A stretch of DNA of 64,000 nucleotides from Mammaliicoccus lentus (GCF_002902755.1 NZ_PPRS01000007.1:97474-161473); one strand, 5' to 3'. Shown: positions 20,783 to 32,094, numbered from the stretch's first letter. Notes: generated by a model not told the origin, from the sequence alone. Made by a program: numbers and translations.

Positions 20783-22675
20783 TTACCCCGTTAAACTTCC
20801 AATGATTTGTTCTAAACGCTCTTTAACACGGCTATTAGTCTCTATTTGTCTTTGCCATTGTTTATCCTTTGCTATGGTTAATAACTCTTCTGTACGCTCT
20901 AACTGTTCTTCGTGCTGTGGTAAGAATTGCTTACTGGTACAGAAGTGAGTGCAATCTAAGCATGCATTCGCATGTGGACAACCACCTGCTATTACTGGCA
21001 ATCTACAATAACCATTTGGAAGCACTTGTGCATTTATATTTTTCTTGAACCATTGAAGCTCTACATCATCGACTTCACTATCATCATCTAGATTGAGCAC
21101 ATCTCCATTATTGGTAACCAGTTTTTCTTGAAATTTAGTAAATTCATTTTTTAGAGTTTCATCAAAGATATGAGCGTATCTGCTTGTCATTTCTGGGCTT
21201 TCATGTCCCAAAAATTTCTGCACAATATGCTGGGGCACCCCGTTGTTAATCATTCTTGTTCCTACTGAATGGCGAAAGGCATGGGCATGGAATCTATAAA
21301 TCTCGCCTAATTTATCCACTATATTTTGCTCATAAGCTAATTTATTTAATTCGCCTCTAAATGTTTCTTGTTTTAATGGCGATCCATCTTTTCTTGGAAA
21401 GAGGTATTCACTATCTGGAAATTCCTCTGAAACTTTATCTTCCCGAACTTTAATAAGTAAAACTACCTCTTTAGATATTGGAACTATATGCTCCTTTTTC
21501 ATTTTCCATTGATAATACTTTAAAAAGTAATCTCCATCTTTGTCCTCTAATAAACAGCCTTTTTTCAAGGTGCACAATTCACTTATCCTCATTCCACATT
21601 CTTGAACAATCATAGTCATCGTAGCTATATATTCGGGTAATTTATCAAGATGACTGTTCAATTGCTCTAGAACGAATTCGTCTATAAAGCGAGGTTTTGC
21701 TCTTGGTATTTTCGGATAGTCCTCGGGATAAATTAATAATTTGGAAGGAACATCATCCCATTCTAGCCTATGAAGGGTACTAAATAGTCCTTCCAATATA
21801 GAGATCCTCCCAGTTATTGTACTAGGTTTTATCCCCATCATGTTTAGTTCACTTAAATATGCTTCAATTTCCACTCTCGTTAATTGGTGTACTCTCTGAA
21901 CGTGTTTAAACTTTATGTCCAGAAAATTAAAGAACTCTTTAAGTTTTTGGGCAATATCACTTACATAGGAAAAGCTATCCATGTTCAATCTTAACTTACA
22001 ATATCTTTTTACAAGCTGTTTAAAATATGTATTCCGAAACCCTTTAAAGTTAATTGTATATTCATATTGTGTTGGGTTAACCTTATCATCTGGCAAAGGT
22101 AAGTTTCGTCTATCCCAAACGTCTTTATCCCACTCCTCTCCATCAAAATAAAAATCCTCATAAAACTCAATAAATTGTTTAAGATTAGTAACATAGTAAG
22201 AATTAGCTTTTACAGGTGTTTTTTCTTGATTAGCAGTAATCTTATAATTAGTGGTGGTAATTCTAACACCCTGTTTTGTCAAATATGTTCTATACTCCGT
22301 CGTTGCTTTATCAATAGGAACTTCAGTAATTGAAGTAGTGCTGGGATACTTTAAATCTAAAAAATCCAACATTTTATTAATTACTGTTCCTTTTCTAATC
22401 CAGACAGTTTTTGCATTCCATATTCCATTGTTTAAATGGTAAAAATAAAAATATTTCAATTCTGTTCTTAACCACAGATTTTTAACACGTTCAAAACGAA
22501 CCCAACGATTTCTTAAAGCAGGATTCTTACTTAATTCTATGGCAGAAGGATGTGGACATTTTCTCATATCCCAACTATTATTAGCCCAAAACCCTTGCAT
22601 TTCTTCATTCATTACAGCTATTTTTTTGCTGATCTCACTCTGACTGATAATTTTCCTTTTACTAGAAGCATTCAT
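20783..22675 (-). CDS. tnpB: Tn554-family tyrosine recombinase TnpB
   Basis: 630 residues, the Tn554 TnpB length. The catalytic core is in the second half: [15 protein letters not shown] (first Arg), [11 protein letters not shown] (His-x-x-Arg), [16 protein letters not shown] (His and the Tyr nucleophile). A Cys-rich tail, [14 protein letters not shown], looks like a metal-binding cluster. With TnpA it performs the site-specific insertion. The ATG overlaps the tnpA stop by 4 bases (ATGA). It is unrelated to the IS605/CRISPR-associated TnpB of the same name. Confidence 0.94.
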   Translation of the reverse strand: MNASSKRKIISQSEISKKIAVMNEEMQGFWANNSWDMRKCPHPSAIELSKNPALRNRWVRFERVKNLWLRTELKYFYFYHLNNGIWNAKTVWIRKGTVINKMLDFLDLKYPSTTSITEVPIDKATTEYRTYLTKQGVRITTTNYKITANQEKTPVKANSYYVTNLKQFIEFYEDFYFDGEEWDKDVWDRRNLPLPDDKVNPTQYEYTINFKGFRNTYFKQLVKRYCKLRLNMDSFSYVSDIAQKLKEFFNFLDIKFKHVQRVHQLTRVEIEAYLSELNMMGIKPSTITGRISILEGLFSTLHRLEWDDVPSKLLIYPEDYPKIPRAKPRFIDEFVLEQLNSHLDKLPEYIATMTMIVQECGMRISELCTLKKGCLLEDKDGDYFLKYYQWKMKKEHIVPISKEVVLLIKVREDKVSEEFPDSEYLFPRKDGSPLKQETFRGELNKLAYEQNIVDKLGEIYRFHAHAFRHSVGTRMINNGVPQHIVQKFLGHESPEMTSRYAHIFDETLKNEFTKFQEKLVTNNGDVLNLDDDSEVDDVELQWFKKNINAQVLPNGYCRLPVIAGGCPHANACLDCTHFCTSKQFLPQHEEQLERTEELLTIAKDKQWQRQIETNSRVKERLEQIIGSLTG

Positions 22676-23757
22676 TTCTTATGCTCCTTTCTCTCAAGGT
22701 ATTTATTAAACTCATTTTTCATATCCTGATCTGAAAGATGAACGTAGGTATTTAACGTTGTCTGAACATGTGCGTGACCTAATCTCTTTTGAACGAACGC
22801 AACATCCCATCCTTCCCTAATTAGCTGCGTTGCGTGAGTGTGGCGAAGCATATGCGATGTAAATTCTATTCCAGTCCTTTTAACTATTCTTCTAACTAGA
22901 TCAAGAACACTTTGGTACTTTAGTGGTTTCCCAAAATAGCCTTCTTTTAAGGAAATAAAAACATAGTCATGCTCCAATTCCTCACTATACTCATATACCA
23001 AGTAATCTGTATAAAGTGACATCAGTTCTTTACTCACATGTATTGTTCTTTCCTTCCTTAATTTAATATAAGCTTCATTAACATTAACATCTCTAGGTGT
23101 TAAATGGATTTGATTGTCCCAAGTGGCAATATCTTCAAGCCTAAGCGATAACACTTCACCGATTCTTAAACCACCTTCATACATAAGCATTAAAATTAAC
23201 TTATCTCTTTTCGTATGACAAGCGTCAATAATTTGCTTAACTTCCTCTGCTGTCAATGTTCTTATCTGTTTCTTTTTAACCCTTAACTTTAAGACATTCT
23301 TTTGGTATCTACCCTTATTAACATGATGTAAAAATCCTTTGAAGTTTCTTCCCTTTGCTTGTTTAAATACATCAATTGATTTAAATTCTCCTAATCTACT
23401 TAAATAATCAAGAAAACTCATAACGGCATTTAAAATTGTATTCACTGTCGTTTCTTCTCTTATGGCTTCTTTTGGCTGAAGATCAATTACATTATTTGCT
23501 GTTGGATATCTCAACCAACCTACGAAGTCTGCTAACAACTCAAAGTTAATATCATTAAGAATAACGCCTCTCTGTTCCATGAACTCATACAGCAACTTTA
23601 AATGATAGCAGTATGCTTTAATGGTATTTGGAGACTTACCAGTGTTATCTAAGTATTTAATAAATTTCATTACTGGTTCAATTAGCTGGTATTCTTTATC
23701 TAGTAATAAATACAATGGATACGGCTTATTCTCCACTTCTATCCTTTGAACCCTCAC
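22672..23757 (-). CDS. tnpA: Tn554-family tyrosine recombinase TnpA
   Basis: 361 residues, the Tn554 TnpA length. An N-terminal SAM-like DNA-binding domain ([19 protein letters not shown]) precedes the tyrosine recombinase domain: [15 protein letters not shown] (Arg), [11 protein letters not shown] (His-x-x-Arg) and [16 protein letters not shown] (His and Tyr). The start is GTG behind a G-rich ribosome site. It is the first gene inside the left end, 133 bases from the junction, which leaves room for its promoter. Confidence 0.95.
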   Translation of the reverse strand: MRVQRIEVENKPYPLYLLLDKEYQLIEPVMKFIKYLDNTGKSPNTIKAYCYHLKLLYEFMEQRGVILNDINFELLADFVGWLRYPTANNVIDLQPKEAIREETTVNTILNAVMSFLDYLSRLGEFKSIDVFKQAKGRNFKGFLHHVNKGRYQKNVLKLRVKKKQIRTLTAEEVKQIIDACHTKRDKLILMLMYEGGLRIGEVLSLRLEDIATWDNQIHLTPRDVNVNEAYIKLRKERTIHVSKELMSLYTDYLVYEYSEELEHDYVFISLKEGYFGKPLKYQSVLDLVRRIVKRTGIEFTSHMLRHTHATQLIREGWDVAFVQKRLGHAHVQTTLNTYVHLSDQDMKNEFNKYLERKEHKK

Positions 23758-23890
23758 ACGCGCCCCCCTCTTTAAACACTTTAAGTACTACAAATTATAA
23801 ACCTTGTTAATTTTTATTTAAAGTAAAACCTCCCTTTAACATCTCCTCCTGAACTACTTTAACTACTATTATTTATTATACTATGGTTAA

Positions 23891-24436
23891 AGGATCTCCA
23901 CTAGGATGATTATGTGCTATTACAATAGACGCAGCTGAATGTTTAACCGCTTCTCTTAATAAATCACGTGGATGTACAATCGACATATTTAAAGAACCTA
24001 TGAATATAGATTGCTCATGAATAATTTGATTTTTTGTATTTAATAAGAGTGCAACAAAATGCTCTTGCTTTAAATATCTTAATTTTTCCATAAGATAATC
24101 TGCAACATCTTGAGGTTCATTTATTTCTATTTTGTCCAATACAGTATTGCTATGCATTCTCTTTGCTAATTCTATCACTGCCAATATTGTCAAAGCTTTC
24201 TTCTCACCAATTCCATTTACACTTAATAACTCTGGTAATGTTAGGTGCCTTAAATCACGTAATTGATTTACAAGTTTTAACACTTGATTTGCACAATCTA
24301 TACTAGAAAATTGTTTACTACCTGAATTGATTATAATTGCTAATAATTCTCTATTTGTTAATCTATCAGCACCATATGATTTTAATCTCTCTCTTGGCTT
24401 GTCTTCTTGTTGTAAGTCTTTGATTTTCAATGACAT
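23891..24436 (-). pseudogene. radC: radC 5' fragment (N-terminal 182 codons)
   Basis: RadC/JAB-family DNA repair protein cut by the transposon. The fragment holds the N-terminal UPF0758 region, a helix-hairpin-helix (LLSVNGIGEKKALTILAVIE near residue 68) and most of the metalloprotease-like MPN domain up to AHNHPSGDP. The frame then reads four transposon-derived codons (LTIV) and stops at 23876. The ribosome site AGGAGG is the last comC codons. RadC function in repair is unsettled, which may explain why this site tolerates insertion. Confidence 0.93.
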
Positions 24437-24437
24437 A

Positions 24438-25151
24438 TTAACCTCCTAAAAAATAAAATAGTAATTGATTATTAAATATACATACACTTATTGATGAAAT
24501 AGCTATATAAGGTACTAATGGAACTTTTGTTATAATAGATTTTTTAAATAAAATATAACTGATAGCAGAAATACCTGAAATGATAAAAGTAAACATAAAT
24601 ATAAGTAAAAATTGCTTCCAAGTTAAAATGAGACTTAATATACAAAACAATTTCACATCCCCATAACCTATTCCACCTTTAGATAAAAAGTATAAAGTAT
24701 GGATGATAAAAACGATTTCTAATGAAATTAATATATTTTCTAAATCGGGTTTGAATATCAAAATACCAGTTATAAACATGAGAATTAAAATATGATTAGG
24801 AACAATGTAGTATTTCATATCATATATAGCTAAAGGAATTAAAAATATAATTAAAAAATAATACAAATGAGGATTATGTATTTGAGGTGAAATTAGTGGC
24901 ATAATAAATAAAATACTTAATAATATTTCAACAGTGATTAAATCTTTAGGTATGGACGTATTACAATATCTACATTTACCTTTGAGATAAATATAACTAA
25001 AAATTGGAATTAAATCTTTATATTCTAGTTTATGATTGCAATATGTACACTTTGAACGACATGTTAATGTTTTAAAATTGACGATTGTTGTACTTGTTAA
25101 TTGATACATATAACTTGCTAAAATAGATCCTAAAATAAAGTATAAAAGCAT
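24438..25151 (-). CDS. comC: Prepilin peptidase ComC (A24 family)
   Basis: 237 residues, with about seven membrane segments. It cleaves and N-methylates competence pseudopilins (ComGC and others). The zinc-like four-cysteine domain CTYCNHKLEY...CRYCN is near residues 37-65, and the two catalytic Asp residues are in AIYDMKYYIVPN (near residue 113) and GIGYGDVKL (near residue 160). AGGAG lies 8 bases before the ATG. It runs into radC with one base between, the order also seen in other staphylococci. Confidence 0.92.
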   Translation of the reverse strand: MLLYFILGSILASYMYQLTSTTIVNFKTLTCRSKCTYCNHKLEYKDLIPIFSYIYLKGKCRYCNTSIPKDLITVEILLSILFIMPLISPQIHNPHLYYFLIIFLIPLAIYDMKYYIVPNHILILMFITGILIFKPDLENILISLEIVFIIHTLYFLSKGGIGYGDVKLFCILSLILTWKQFLLIFMFTFIISGISAISYILFKKSIITKVPLVPYIAISSISVCIFNNQLLFYFLGG

Positions 25152-25266
25152 TATTTATATCTCCTTAGTTGATATAAAATAATATATCAATTAAGGCCAT
25201 AATATTCCTAATTTCATAAATTCAAAATTTTTAACTAACAAAATGAATAAGTTTTAAAACAGACAA

Positions 25267-25314
25267 AAAAACTTGAAAAAACCGCTATTATTAAGCAATT
25301 TCTTTCAAGTTTTT
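25267..25314 (-). terminator. Terminator after the YfcC-like gene
   Basis: 12-bp stem (25267-25278 with 25303-25314) with a T-rich tract on the minus strand; it lies directly after the carrier gene and about 115 bases before the comC start. Confidence 0.7.
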
Positions 25315-25321
25315 CATATTA

Positions 25322-26719
25322 TTAATTAACGAGTATTAAAGCGACAAATATTCCGACCATACAAACGATTACCCATAGTAATAATAACTTCCATATAAAT
25401 TTAACCCACTGTGTATACGGGATACCTGCTACAGCTAGTCCACCCATAAGTGAAGCAGAAGTAGGAAAAATACTATTACTAATTGCATCACCATATTGGA
25501 AAGCTAGTACAGCCATTTGTCTATTAATATTTAGGATATCAGAAATTGGTACCATTAATGGCATCGTTGTCATGGCTTGTCCTGAACCTGATGGTATAAA
25601 GAAATTAAGAAATAATTGAATAATAAACATCGTTCCAACAGTTATACTAGCAGGTAAATCTTGAATTGAATTAGTTAAATAGAAGACTATAGTATCAATT
25701 ATTTTACCATCTTCCAATACAACTACAATTGCTTTAGCAAATCCTACTATTAACGCTCCAAACAAAATGGATTTCATACCATCGATTAGCGCATCAAATG
25801 TTCCATTGAAACCTAAACCACCAATAAATCCTGCCAGCAAACCTGCTACTAAGAAGTTTGCACTCATTTCATTGAATGACCAACCGAACTTGAATATCCC
25901 AAAGACATTAAAACAAATTGTACTTACAAGCAAAATTAAACATATAATTTGTCTTTTTGTAAATCGTTCGACTTTTTGGTTATCTTCACTTTCCTCAACT
26001 TCCTTTACTTCTATATCATATACTAAACTTTTAGAAGGGTCTTTTTTCACTTTTCTAGCATAGAACATTACGTAAAGTATGCCTACAATCAGAATAGCAA
26101 TATAAATCGGTGTTCTTATTTCCCATCCTGAAAATAATGGCAATTCTGCGATCTTCTGTGCAACACCGACTGTAAAAGGATTGAGCATACCTCCTAGAAA
26201 TCCAGCAGCTGCTCCCATTATAATCATAGCGGCTCCAGTCATTGCATCATAACCTGCTGCTCTTGCTATAGCTATTCCAATTGGTACAAATATAATCGTT
26301 TCTTCTGCTAAACCTATTGAAAATCCTAATAACGAGAAGATAAGCATCGTTAAAGGTATCATAAACTTACTATTTTTACCTAGCTTATTCATCGCTGCGT
26401 TTACACCGTTTGTGATAGTGCCAGTCTTATGTATTACGCCAAACGCGCCACCAACTAAAAAGATATAAAATATAATATCAGCACCACTTATTAAACCTTC
26501 AGGAATAGATCTGAAAATATCTAAAAAGCCAGAAGGTTCACTTTTTACAAAATGGAACGTCCCAGAAATTACTTCTTCTCTATCATTAACAGTTTTTCTA
26601 TCAAACTTTCCAGCCGGTATAATATAAGTCAAAATAACACTTATCACGATAATGAATAACAAAATAGCATAAGTATGTGGATTTTTAAATGTGATATTTC
26701 TTTTCTTTTTTAACCCCAT
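25322..26719 (-). CDS. YfcC/DcuC-superfamily membrane carrier
   Basis: 465 residues, about 12 membrane helices. MGLKKKRNITFKNPHTYAIL, the IIPAGKFDR loop near residue 50, GFSIGLAEETIIFVPIGIA near residue 135 and FLNFFIPSGSGQAMTTMP near residue 370 are characteristic of the YfcC family (ion-transporter superfamily with arginine/ornithine antiporters and C4-dicarboxylate carriers). The substrate cannot be read from sequence; amino acid or peptide-derived anions are plausible. Monocistronic with its own terminator, between folC and comC. Confidence 0.82.
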   Translation of the reverse strand: MGLKKKRNITFKNPHTYAILLFIIVISVILTYIIPAGKFDRKTVNDREEVISGTFHFVKSEPSGFLDIFRSIPEGLISGADIIFYIFLVGGAFGVIHKTGTITNGVNAAMNKLGKNSKFMIPLTMLIFSLLGFSIGLAEETIIFVPIGIAIARAAGYDAMTGAAMIIMGAAAGFLGGMLNPFTVGVAQKIAELPLFSGWEIRTPIYIAILIVGILYVMFYARKVKKDPSKSLVYDIEVKEVEESEDNQKVERFTKRQIICLILLVSTICFNVFGIFKFGWSFNEMSANFLVAGLLAGFIGGLGFNGTFDALIDGMKSILFGALIVGFAKAIVVVLEDGKIIDTIVFYLTNSIQDLPASITVGTMFIIQLFLNFFIPSGSGQAMTTMPLMVPISDILNINRQMAVLAFQYGDAISNSIFPTSASLMGGLAVAGIPYTQWVKFIWKLLLLWVIVCMVGIFVALILVN

Positions 26720-26786
26720 TAAATTCTCTCCTTCTTCGTTTGATTTTCTTTTACCCTATTATTCAGAAAATAATGAAAATATAAAA

Positions 26787-26815
26787 AAAGTATTGGATTA
26801 AAAACCCAATACTTT
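26787..26815 (-). terminator. Terminator after folC
   Basis: 10-bp stem (26787-26796 with 26806-26815) and a T7 tract on the minus strand; it closes the valS-folC unit. Confidence 0.85.
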
Positions 26816-26822
26816 TTATCCA

Positions 26823-28082
26823 TTATACAAGTAATTTACGAACTTCACTGATGAAATATAAACTACCAGTTATTATAAGCAAATCACCTTGATATGATTC
26901 AATGAACTCTCGATAATTTTTAACTTTCTCTATATGCGAATGCTCAACACTTTCATAAATTGTATCAATTGGTAATGCTTTTGGAAAATCAAATGTTGTA
27001 ACGAAAAATCGATTCGCTATGTCTTCAAGACTATTTAACATTTTCCCAATAGGCTTTCCATCAATAGCAGCAAATAACACGTCAATCTTCTTATCTGAGT
27101 AATAATGCTGTAATGTTTTTACTAAAGCATCAATACTTTCTTTATTATGAGCACCGTCTAAAAAGATTAAAGGATTATCATTTACCTTTTCAATTCTTCC
27201 ATACCACGTTACATTTTCAATTGCGTCAATCATCTTATTGAAGTCTAACTGGATTAATCCTCTTTGATACATTTCAATCAACGTTGTAATTGCTAGCGCA
27301 GCGTTTTCATGTTGATGATTACCTATCATTTTTAGTTTGATATTTTCTAATTCATAGTTGTCATAACGATACGTGAATTCTTCGCCTTCTGACACAACAT
27401 ATATATCCCTATCTAATTCCAAACCTTTATTATGATGATGTTCTACAACTTCTCTAATAAAATTCAAAGCATCTTTAGGTTTGATTGAATATACAAGAGG
27501 CACACTAGGCTTGATTACACCTGCTTTTTCACGTGCAATATCCATGTAAGTCTCGCCTAATATATTAGTATGGTCTAATCCGATGCTTGTTAATACAGTC
27601 ATAATAGGTTGGAATACATTTGTTGAGTCGTTTAAAGCACCTAATCCCGCTTCTACTACAACAAAGTTAACTGGTCGAATTGTACCAAAATAAACAAACA
27701 TAATTAATGTAATAACCTCAAATTCAGTTGCAGGACCTAGGTCTGTTTCTGCTTCAAGTCTTTCAGTTATAGGTTTGACTATTTGAACTAATTCAACTAG
27801 TTCCTCATTTGTAATTGGTTTACCATTTAAACTTATTCTTTCATTAAAAGTAATGATATAAGGTGAAGTAAAAGTACCGACTTCATATCCATTTGCTATT
27901 AGTGCATCACGAATATAACTAACTGTCGAACCTTTACCATTTGTACCAACTACGTGAATACCTTGTATTTTATCTTCTGGATGATCAAGCTTACTTAACA
28001 TCCATTTCATTCGTTTTACACCTGGTTTTATCCCGAATTTAGTGCGTTCATGTATCCAATGTAAACTATCTAAATAATTCAT
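26823..28082 (-). CDS. folC: Folylpolyglutamate synthase / dihydrofolate synthase
   Basis: 419 residues. It adds glutamates to folates (and can make dihydrofolate from dihydropteroate). P-loop VVGTNGKGSTV near residue 45, then TSPYIITFNERI, and the Mur-ligase signature VVVEAGLGALNDSTN near residue 140; the C-terminal domain contains IFLDGAHNKESI near residue 308. AGGAAGG precedes the ATG. It follows valS by 8 bases, the conserved valS-folC pair of Bacillales. Confidence 0.95.
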   Translation of the reverse strand: MNYLDSLHWIHERTKFGIKPGVKRMKWMLSKLDHPEDKIQGIHVVGTNGKGSTVSYIRDALIANGYEVGTFTSPYIITFNERISLNGKPITNEELVELVQIVKPITERLEAETDLGPATEFEVITLIMFVYFGTIRPVNFVVVEAGLGALNDSTNVFQPIMTVLTSIGLDHTNILGETYMDIAREKAGVIKPSVPLVYSIKPKDALNFIREVVEHHHNKGLELDRDIYVVSEGEEFTYRYDNYELENIKLKMIGNHQHENAALAITTLIEMYQRGLIQLDFNKMIDAIENVTWYGRIEKVNDNPLIFLDGAHNKESIDALVKTLQHYYSDKKIDVLFAAIDGKPIGKMLNSLEDIANRFFVTTFDFPKALPIDTIYESVEHSHIEKVKNYREFIESYQGDLLIITGSLYFISEVRKLLV

Positions 28083-28090
28083 AAGCCTTC

Positions 28091-30721
28091 CTAGCCTCTC
28101 AATTGTTCAATTCTTGCTAAAACACCGTCATATTTTTCTTGATAAGTTAATTTCTTTTCTTTTTCTTCGTTGATGATTTTTTCAGGTGCTTTTGCAACGA
28201 ATTTCTCATTGCTTAATTTTTTGTTCACACGATCAAGTTCTTTTTGCCATTTGTCTAATTCTTGTTGCAATCTTTCAATTTCTTTATCCATATCAATTAA
28301 ACCTTCAAGCGGTAATATTACTGTAGCACCATACACTACTTCAGTCATCGCTTTTTCAGGAACTTCAATTTTAGTATCAATTATTAACTCACTAGGATTA
28401 CAGAAACGTTCTAAATAATCCTTATTGTTTATTAATTGTTCTTGTACTTTTTCATCTTTAGCTTCAATATGAATTGGCACTTCTTTAGACATAGGCGTAT
28501 TAACTTCTCTACGTGCTTGACGAACTGATTTTATAATTTCAACTAATAATTGCATTGAAATTTTACTATTTTCATTAGACAATTCTGGTCTTACTTCTGG
28601 CCATGAAGCTTGGATAATCGTTTCGCCCTCATGTGGTAGAGCTTGCCAAATATGTTCAGTAACGAAAGGCATAAATGGATGTAACATACGCATAGTTTGA
28701 TCAAGTGTATATGATAAAACAGAACGCGTCATTTGTTTTTTAGACTCGTCGTCACTATTCATAGGAATTTTACTCATTTCAATATACCAATCACAGAATT
28801 CATCCCAAATAAAGTTATATAATACGCGTCCAACTTCGCCAAACTCATACTTATCACTTAACTCTGTAACATGAGCGATTGTTTCATTTAAACGTGTTAA
28901 TATCCATTCATCAGCAACTGATTTTTCTCCTGATAAATCAATATCCTCAACTTTAAATGATTCACCTATATTCATTAAGCTAAAGCGGGAAGCGTTCCAA
29001 ATTTTATTAATAAAGTTCCATACTGATTCAACTTTTTCAGTTGAATAACGTAAATCATGTCCTGGTGAAGAACCTGTAGCTAAGAAGTATCTCAAACTAT
29101 CTGCACCGTACTCATCAATCACATCCATTGGGTCTACACCATTTCCTAGTGATTTACTCATCTTACGTCCATCTTCAGCTCTAACTAATCCGTGAAGTAA
29201 AACATCATTAAATGGTCTTTGATCAGTAAATTCTAAACCTTGGAAAATCATACGACTAACCCAGAAGAAAATAATATCATAACCAGTAACTAATGTATTA
29301 GTTGGATAGTAACGTTTGAAGTCTTCATCTTCTACATTTGGCCAACCTAAAGTTGAGAATGGCCATAAAGCAGAACTAAACCAAGTATCTAATACATCTT
29401 CGTCTTGAGTCCAATTTTCGATATCTGAAGGCGCTTCTTCGCCTACATATATTTCACCTGTTTCATTATGATACCACGCAGGAATTTGATGACCCCACCA
29501 TAATTGACGTGAAATAGTCCAATCACGAATATTTTCCATCCATCTGTTAAATGTGCCTTCAAAACGGTCTGGTACAAAATTAATTCGTCCATCAGTCTCT
29601 TGATTATCTAAAGCTCGTTTAGCTAATGGTTCCATTTTTACAAACCATTGAGTTGATAAATATGGTTCTACAACTGCACCACTTCGCTCTGAATGACCAA
29701 CAGAATGCTCATGCTCTTCAACTTTAATCAATTCACCAGAAGCTTTTAAATCTTCTACTAATTGCTTACGACATTCAAAACGATCTAAACCATTATATTT
29801 ACCTGCTAATTCATTCATCGTGCCATCTTCGTTCATTACATTGATTTTTTCTAATTGATGACGTTCACCAATTTCAAAGTCATTTGGATCATGAGCAGGT
29901 GTAACTTTCATTGCACCACTACCAAATTCCATATCAACATAGTCATCAGCTATAATTGGTAGTTCTCTACCAATTATCGGTAAAATAACAGATTTCCCTA
30001 TAGAATCTTTGTATCTATCGTCATTTGGGTTGACAACGATTGCAGTGTCACCAAGCATCGTTTCAGGACGTGTAGTTGCAATTTCAATAGAACCTTCTCC
30101 ATCTTTAAATGGATAATTTATATGATAAAAATGACCAGTGATATCTTCGTGAATTACTTCGATATCTGAGATAGCTGTTTTTGTTTGTGGATCCCAGTTA
30201 ATGATTCTTTCACCACGATATATAAGATCTTTTTTATACATCTCAACAAATACTTTCTTTACAGCTTGAGATAAACCTTCATCTAAAGTAAATCTTTCGC
30301 GACTATAGTCTAATCCAAGACCTAACTTTGCCCATTGAGCACGAATAAAATCTGCATACTCTTCTTTCCAAGACCAAGAATGCTCTAAAAATTTCTCTCT
30401 GCCTAAATCATGTCTCGTTAAACCTTGCTCATTTAATTTAGCTTCAACTTTAGCTTGAGTAGCAATACCAGCGTGATCCATACCAGGAAGATAAAGTGTA
30501 TCGTAGCCTTGCATTCTTTTCATTCTTGTTAAAATATCTTGTAATGTTGTATCCCATGCATGGCCTAAATGTAGTTTCCCAGTAACATTTGGCGGCGGAA
30601 TTACAATTGTATAAGTTTCTCTATCTTTATTCTCACTTGGTTTAAAATAATCATTTTCTAACCATTGTTCATAACGACCTTCTTCAACCTTTTTAGGGTT
30701 GTACTTAGGTTCCATTTCCAT
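28091..30721 (-). CDS. valS: Valyl-tRNA synthetase
   Basis: 876 residues with the ATG at 30721 (GAGGAG 8 bases upstream); the frame opens slightly earlier at a GTG. Class I synthetase: HIGH-type motif [12 protein letters not shown] near residue 45, an editing domain ([13 protein letters not shown]), KMSKS in [11 protein letters not shown] near residue 522, anticodon domain, and a C-terminal coiled-coil arm ([19 protein letters not shown]). Strongly similar throughout to staphylococcal ValS. Regulated by the T-box leader upstream. Confidence 0.97.
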   Translation of the reverse strand: MEMEPKYNPKKVEEGRYEQWLENDYFKPSENKDRETYTIVIPPPNVTGKLHLGHAWDTTLQDILTRMKRMQGYDTLYLPGMDHAGIATQAKVEAKLNEQGLTRHDLGREKFLEHSWSWKEEYADFIRAQWAKLGLGLDYSRERFTLDEGLSQAVKKVFVEMYKKDLIYRGERIINWDPQTKTAISDIEVIHEDITGHFYHINYPFKDGEGSIEIATTRPETMLGDTAIVVNPNDDRYKDSIGKSVILPIIGRELPIIADDYVDMEFGSGAMKVTPAHDPNDFEIGERHQLEKINVMNEDGTMNELAGKYNGLDRFECRKQLVEDLKASGELIKVEEHEHSVGHSERSGAVVEPYLSTQWFVKMEPLAKRALDNQETDGRINFVPDRFEGTFNRWMENIRDWTISRQLWWGHQIPAWYHNETGEIYVGEEAPSDIENWTQDEDVLDTWFSSALWPFSTLGWPNVEDEDFKRYYPTNTLVTGYDIIFFWVSRMIFQGLEFTDQRPFNDVLLHGLVRAEDGRKMSKSLGNGVDPMDVIDEYGADSLRYFLATGSSPGHDLRYSTEKVESVWNFINKIWNASRFSLMNIGESFKVEDIDLSGEKSVADEWILTRLNETIAHVTELSDKYEFGEVGRVLYNFIWDEFCDWYIEMSKIPMNSDDESKKQMTRSVLSYTLDQTMRMLHPFMPFVTEHIWQALPHEGETIIQASWPEVRPELSNENSKISMQLLVEIIKSVRQARREVNTPMSKEVPIHIEAKDEKVQEQLINNKDYLERFCNPSELIIDTKIEVPEKAMTEVVYGATVILPLEGLIDMDKEIERLQQELDKWQKELDRVNKKLSNEKFVAKAPEKIINEEKEKKLTYQEKYDGVLARIEQLRG

Positions 30722-30739
30722 ATAAATCACTCCTCATTA

Positions 30740-30990
30740 AAATAAAAAACCCGTCCTATAAACTAGGACGGGCTCAACCGTGGTACCACCTAAATTCAAT
30801 ATAAAATAAATTATATTGCACTCTTACGATTATCGCTCGCTCACGCGTTAACCTACTTAGTTTCAGATAACGTTCCAAACAAGGCTACCTTCAATCACCA
30901 TTAATATGCATTTTCACCAACCATGCACTCTCTATCATTAATCAATGATTTACTCTTCCTCTTTAAATATTCGATTACTTTAATAATATA
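30740..30990 (-). promoter_or_regulatory. T-box leader of valS
   Basis: On the minus strand the leader ends with the T-box core GGTGGTACCACGG (about 30791-30778), followed by the terminator hairpin (arms 30750-30758 and 30764-30772) and T6. An AGTA-type loop and Stem I sequence lie further upstream, to about 30985. T-boxes read tRNA charging; here uncharged tRNA-Val should favour read-through. I did not assign the specifier codon. Confidence 0.92.
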
Positions 30991-31023
30991 AGTACCGACT
31001 ATATAAGTCAATATTGATTTATA

Positions 31024-32094
31024 TTAATTCTTATAATTTTTAGATTGTTTTGTTAAAAATACTTTTATTAATGGCGCAACGATTAGCAAAATGAAAAATA
31101 TTCTAAATATATGGTAACTGGATATCATTGCAACATCACCACCTGTTTCTAAAGCTACAACAATTATTTGTGCCATACCTCCAGGTGCAGCGCTTAAGAA
31201 TAAATCATTTATATTTTCATTAATAAATAGTTGGAATAAAAAGACGAGTAAAAAAGCACCAATAATAAGCATAATATTTTGAAATGCAATCGCAAAAATT
31301 GTTTTTTTCGTAATATTATCTATTAAATCAGCGATTTGAACCCCTATTCTAATACCAAATAGTATTTGAGCTATGATAATATATTGATAATCTAAAGTGA
31401 AAAATTGGCCAGTTAATAAGTTCCAAGTTAACATGACTAAAATAGGAGATAATAAATAAGGAACTGGAAATCGGAATTTATAAAAAATGAGAAATGTTAC
31501 CGCGATGCCAATTAAAATAATAAATAACTCTGGTATACTCAATACGTTAAATATAGAAGGTTCTTGTGCTACGTGATCACTTTGTTCACCATTACTACCA
31601 TATATAGATGAAATAATAGGTACTAAAATAACTACGAACATAATTCTTGATGTTTGAGTTAAAGTAACTACTAATAAGTCGGCTTTTTTATTTTCTTCTG
31701 CCATAACAACCATTTGACTTAGCGCCCCAGGAATTGCACTTAACAAAGCAGTTTCAAATGTGACATTAGCAATTTTCTTAAAAACAATAGAAATTAATAA
31801 TGCAATTAACAAAATGAATACTGACATTAGTACAATTTGTAACCATTCACCTTTAATATCATTTAATACAACAGGTGTAAAGGTTGATCCCATTTGTACA
31901 CCTAATATTAAAAGACCTAAATTACCTAACCATGTTGGCCAAATAATTTTTCTTTTCATGAATTTGATTACAATTAAACTCGCAAATATTGGGCCAAACA
32001 TCCATGGTAAAATCATATGGATTTTATCAAGGAAAAAACCTAGTACGATAGCAAGTACACTTACTAATAAAATATTCCATTTATTACTATTCAT
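31024..32094 (-). CDS. AbrB-family membrane protein (putative transporter)
   Basis: 356 residues from the ATG at 32094 (GAGGTG 9 bases upstream); the frame extends to 32163 without a good site. About ten membrane helices in two repeated halves, each with the family pattern: FGPIFASLIV...ALLSAIPGALSQMVVMAEE in the first half and LFLSAAPGGMAQIIVVALETGGDVAM in the second. The family (PF05145, AbrB duplication, sometimes labelled ammonia monooxygenase) has no settled function and is not the AbrB transcription factor. Monocistronic between hemL and the valS leader. Confidence 0.8.
   Translation of the reverse strand: MNSNKWNILLVSVLAIVLGFFLDKIHMILPWMFGPIFASLIVIKFMKRKIIWPTWLGNLGLLILGVQMGSTFTPVVLNDIKGEWLQIVLMSVFILLIALLISIVFKKIANVTFETALLSAIPGALSQMVVMAEENKKADLLVVTLTQTSRIMFVVILVPIISSIYGSNGEQSDHVAQEPSIFNVLSIPELFIILIGIAVTFLIFYKFRFPVPYLLSPILVMLTWNLLTGQFFTLDYQYIIIAQILFGIRIGVQIADLIDNITKKTIFAIAFQNIMLIIGAFLLVFLFQLFINENINDLFLSAAPGGMAQIIVVALETGGDVAMISSYHIFRIFFILLIVAPLIKVFLTKQSKNYKN

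Larger units (their letters stand above)
16530..23890 (-). mobile_element. Tn554-family transposon carrying a cadmium resistance cluster, inserted in radC
   Basis: About 7.36 kb. The three transposition genes have the sizes I recall for Tn554 (TnpA 361, TnpB 630, TnpC 125 residues), and the target is the radC attachment site used by that family (att554). In S. aureus the core hexamer covers the Gly-Asp-Val codons; here the left junction keeps GATCCT (23891-23896 on the minus strand) and the right junction has AGCCTA (16535-16530) before radC resumes with ACTCCATCT. There are no terminal inverted repeats and no target duplication, as expected for the family. Cargo is cadC-cadA-cadD, as in the cadmium-resistance psi-Tn554 of some SCCmec elements, not the spc/ermA of classical Tn554. 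Confidence 0.92.

Noticed and set aside
20783..22675. TnpB as a CRISPR-related RNA-guided nuclease
   Set aside because: Despite the name it is a tyrosine recombinase with His-x-x-Arg and Tyr motifs and has no RuvC or zinc-finger nuclease motifs; no reRNA-like element seen.
31024..32094. Ammonia monooxygenase, the label often attached to AbrB-type membrane proteins
   Set aside because: No monooxygenase motifs are present; the protein is a duplicated membrane transporter-like fold of unknown role.
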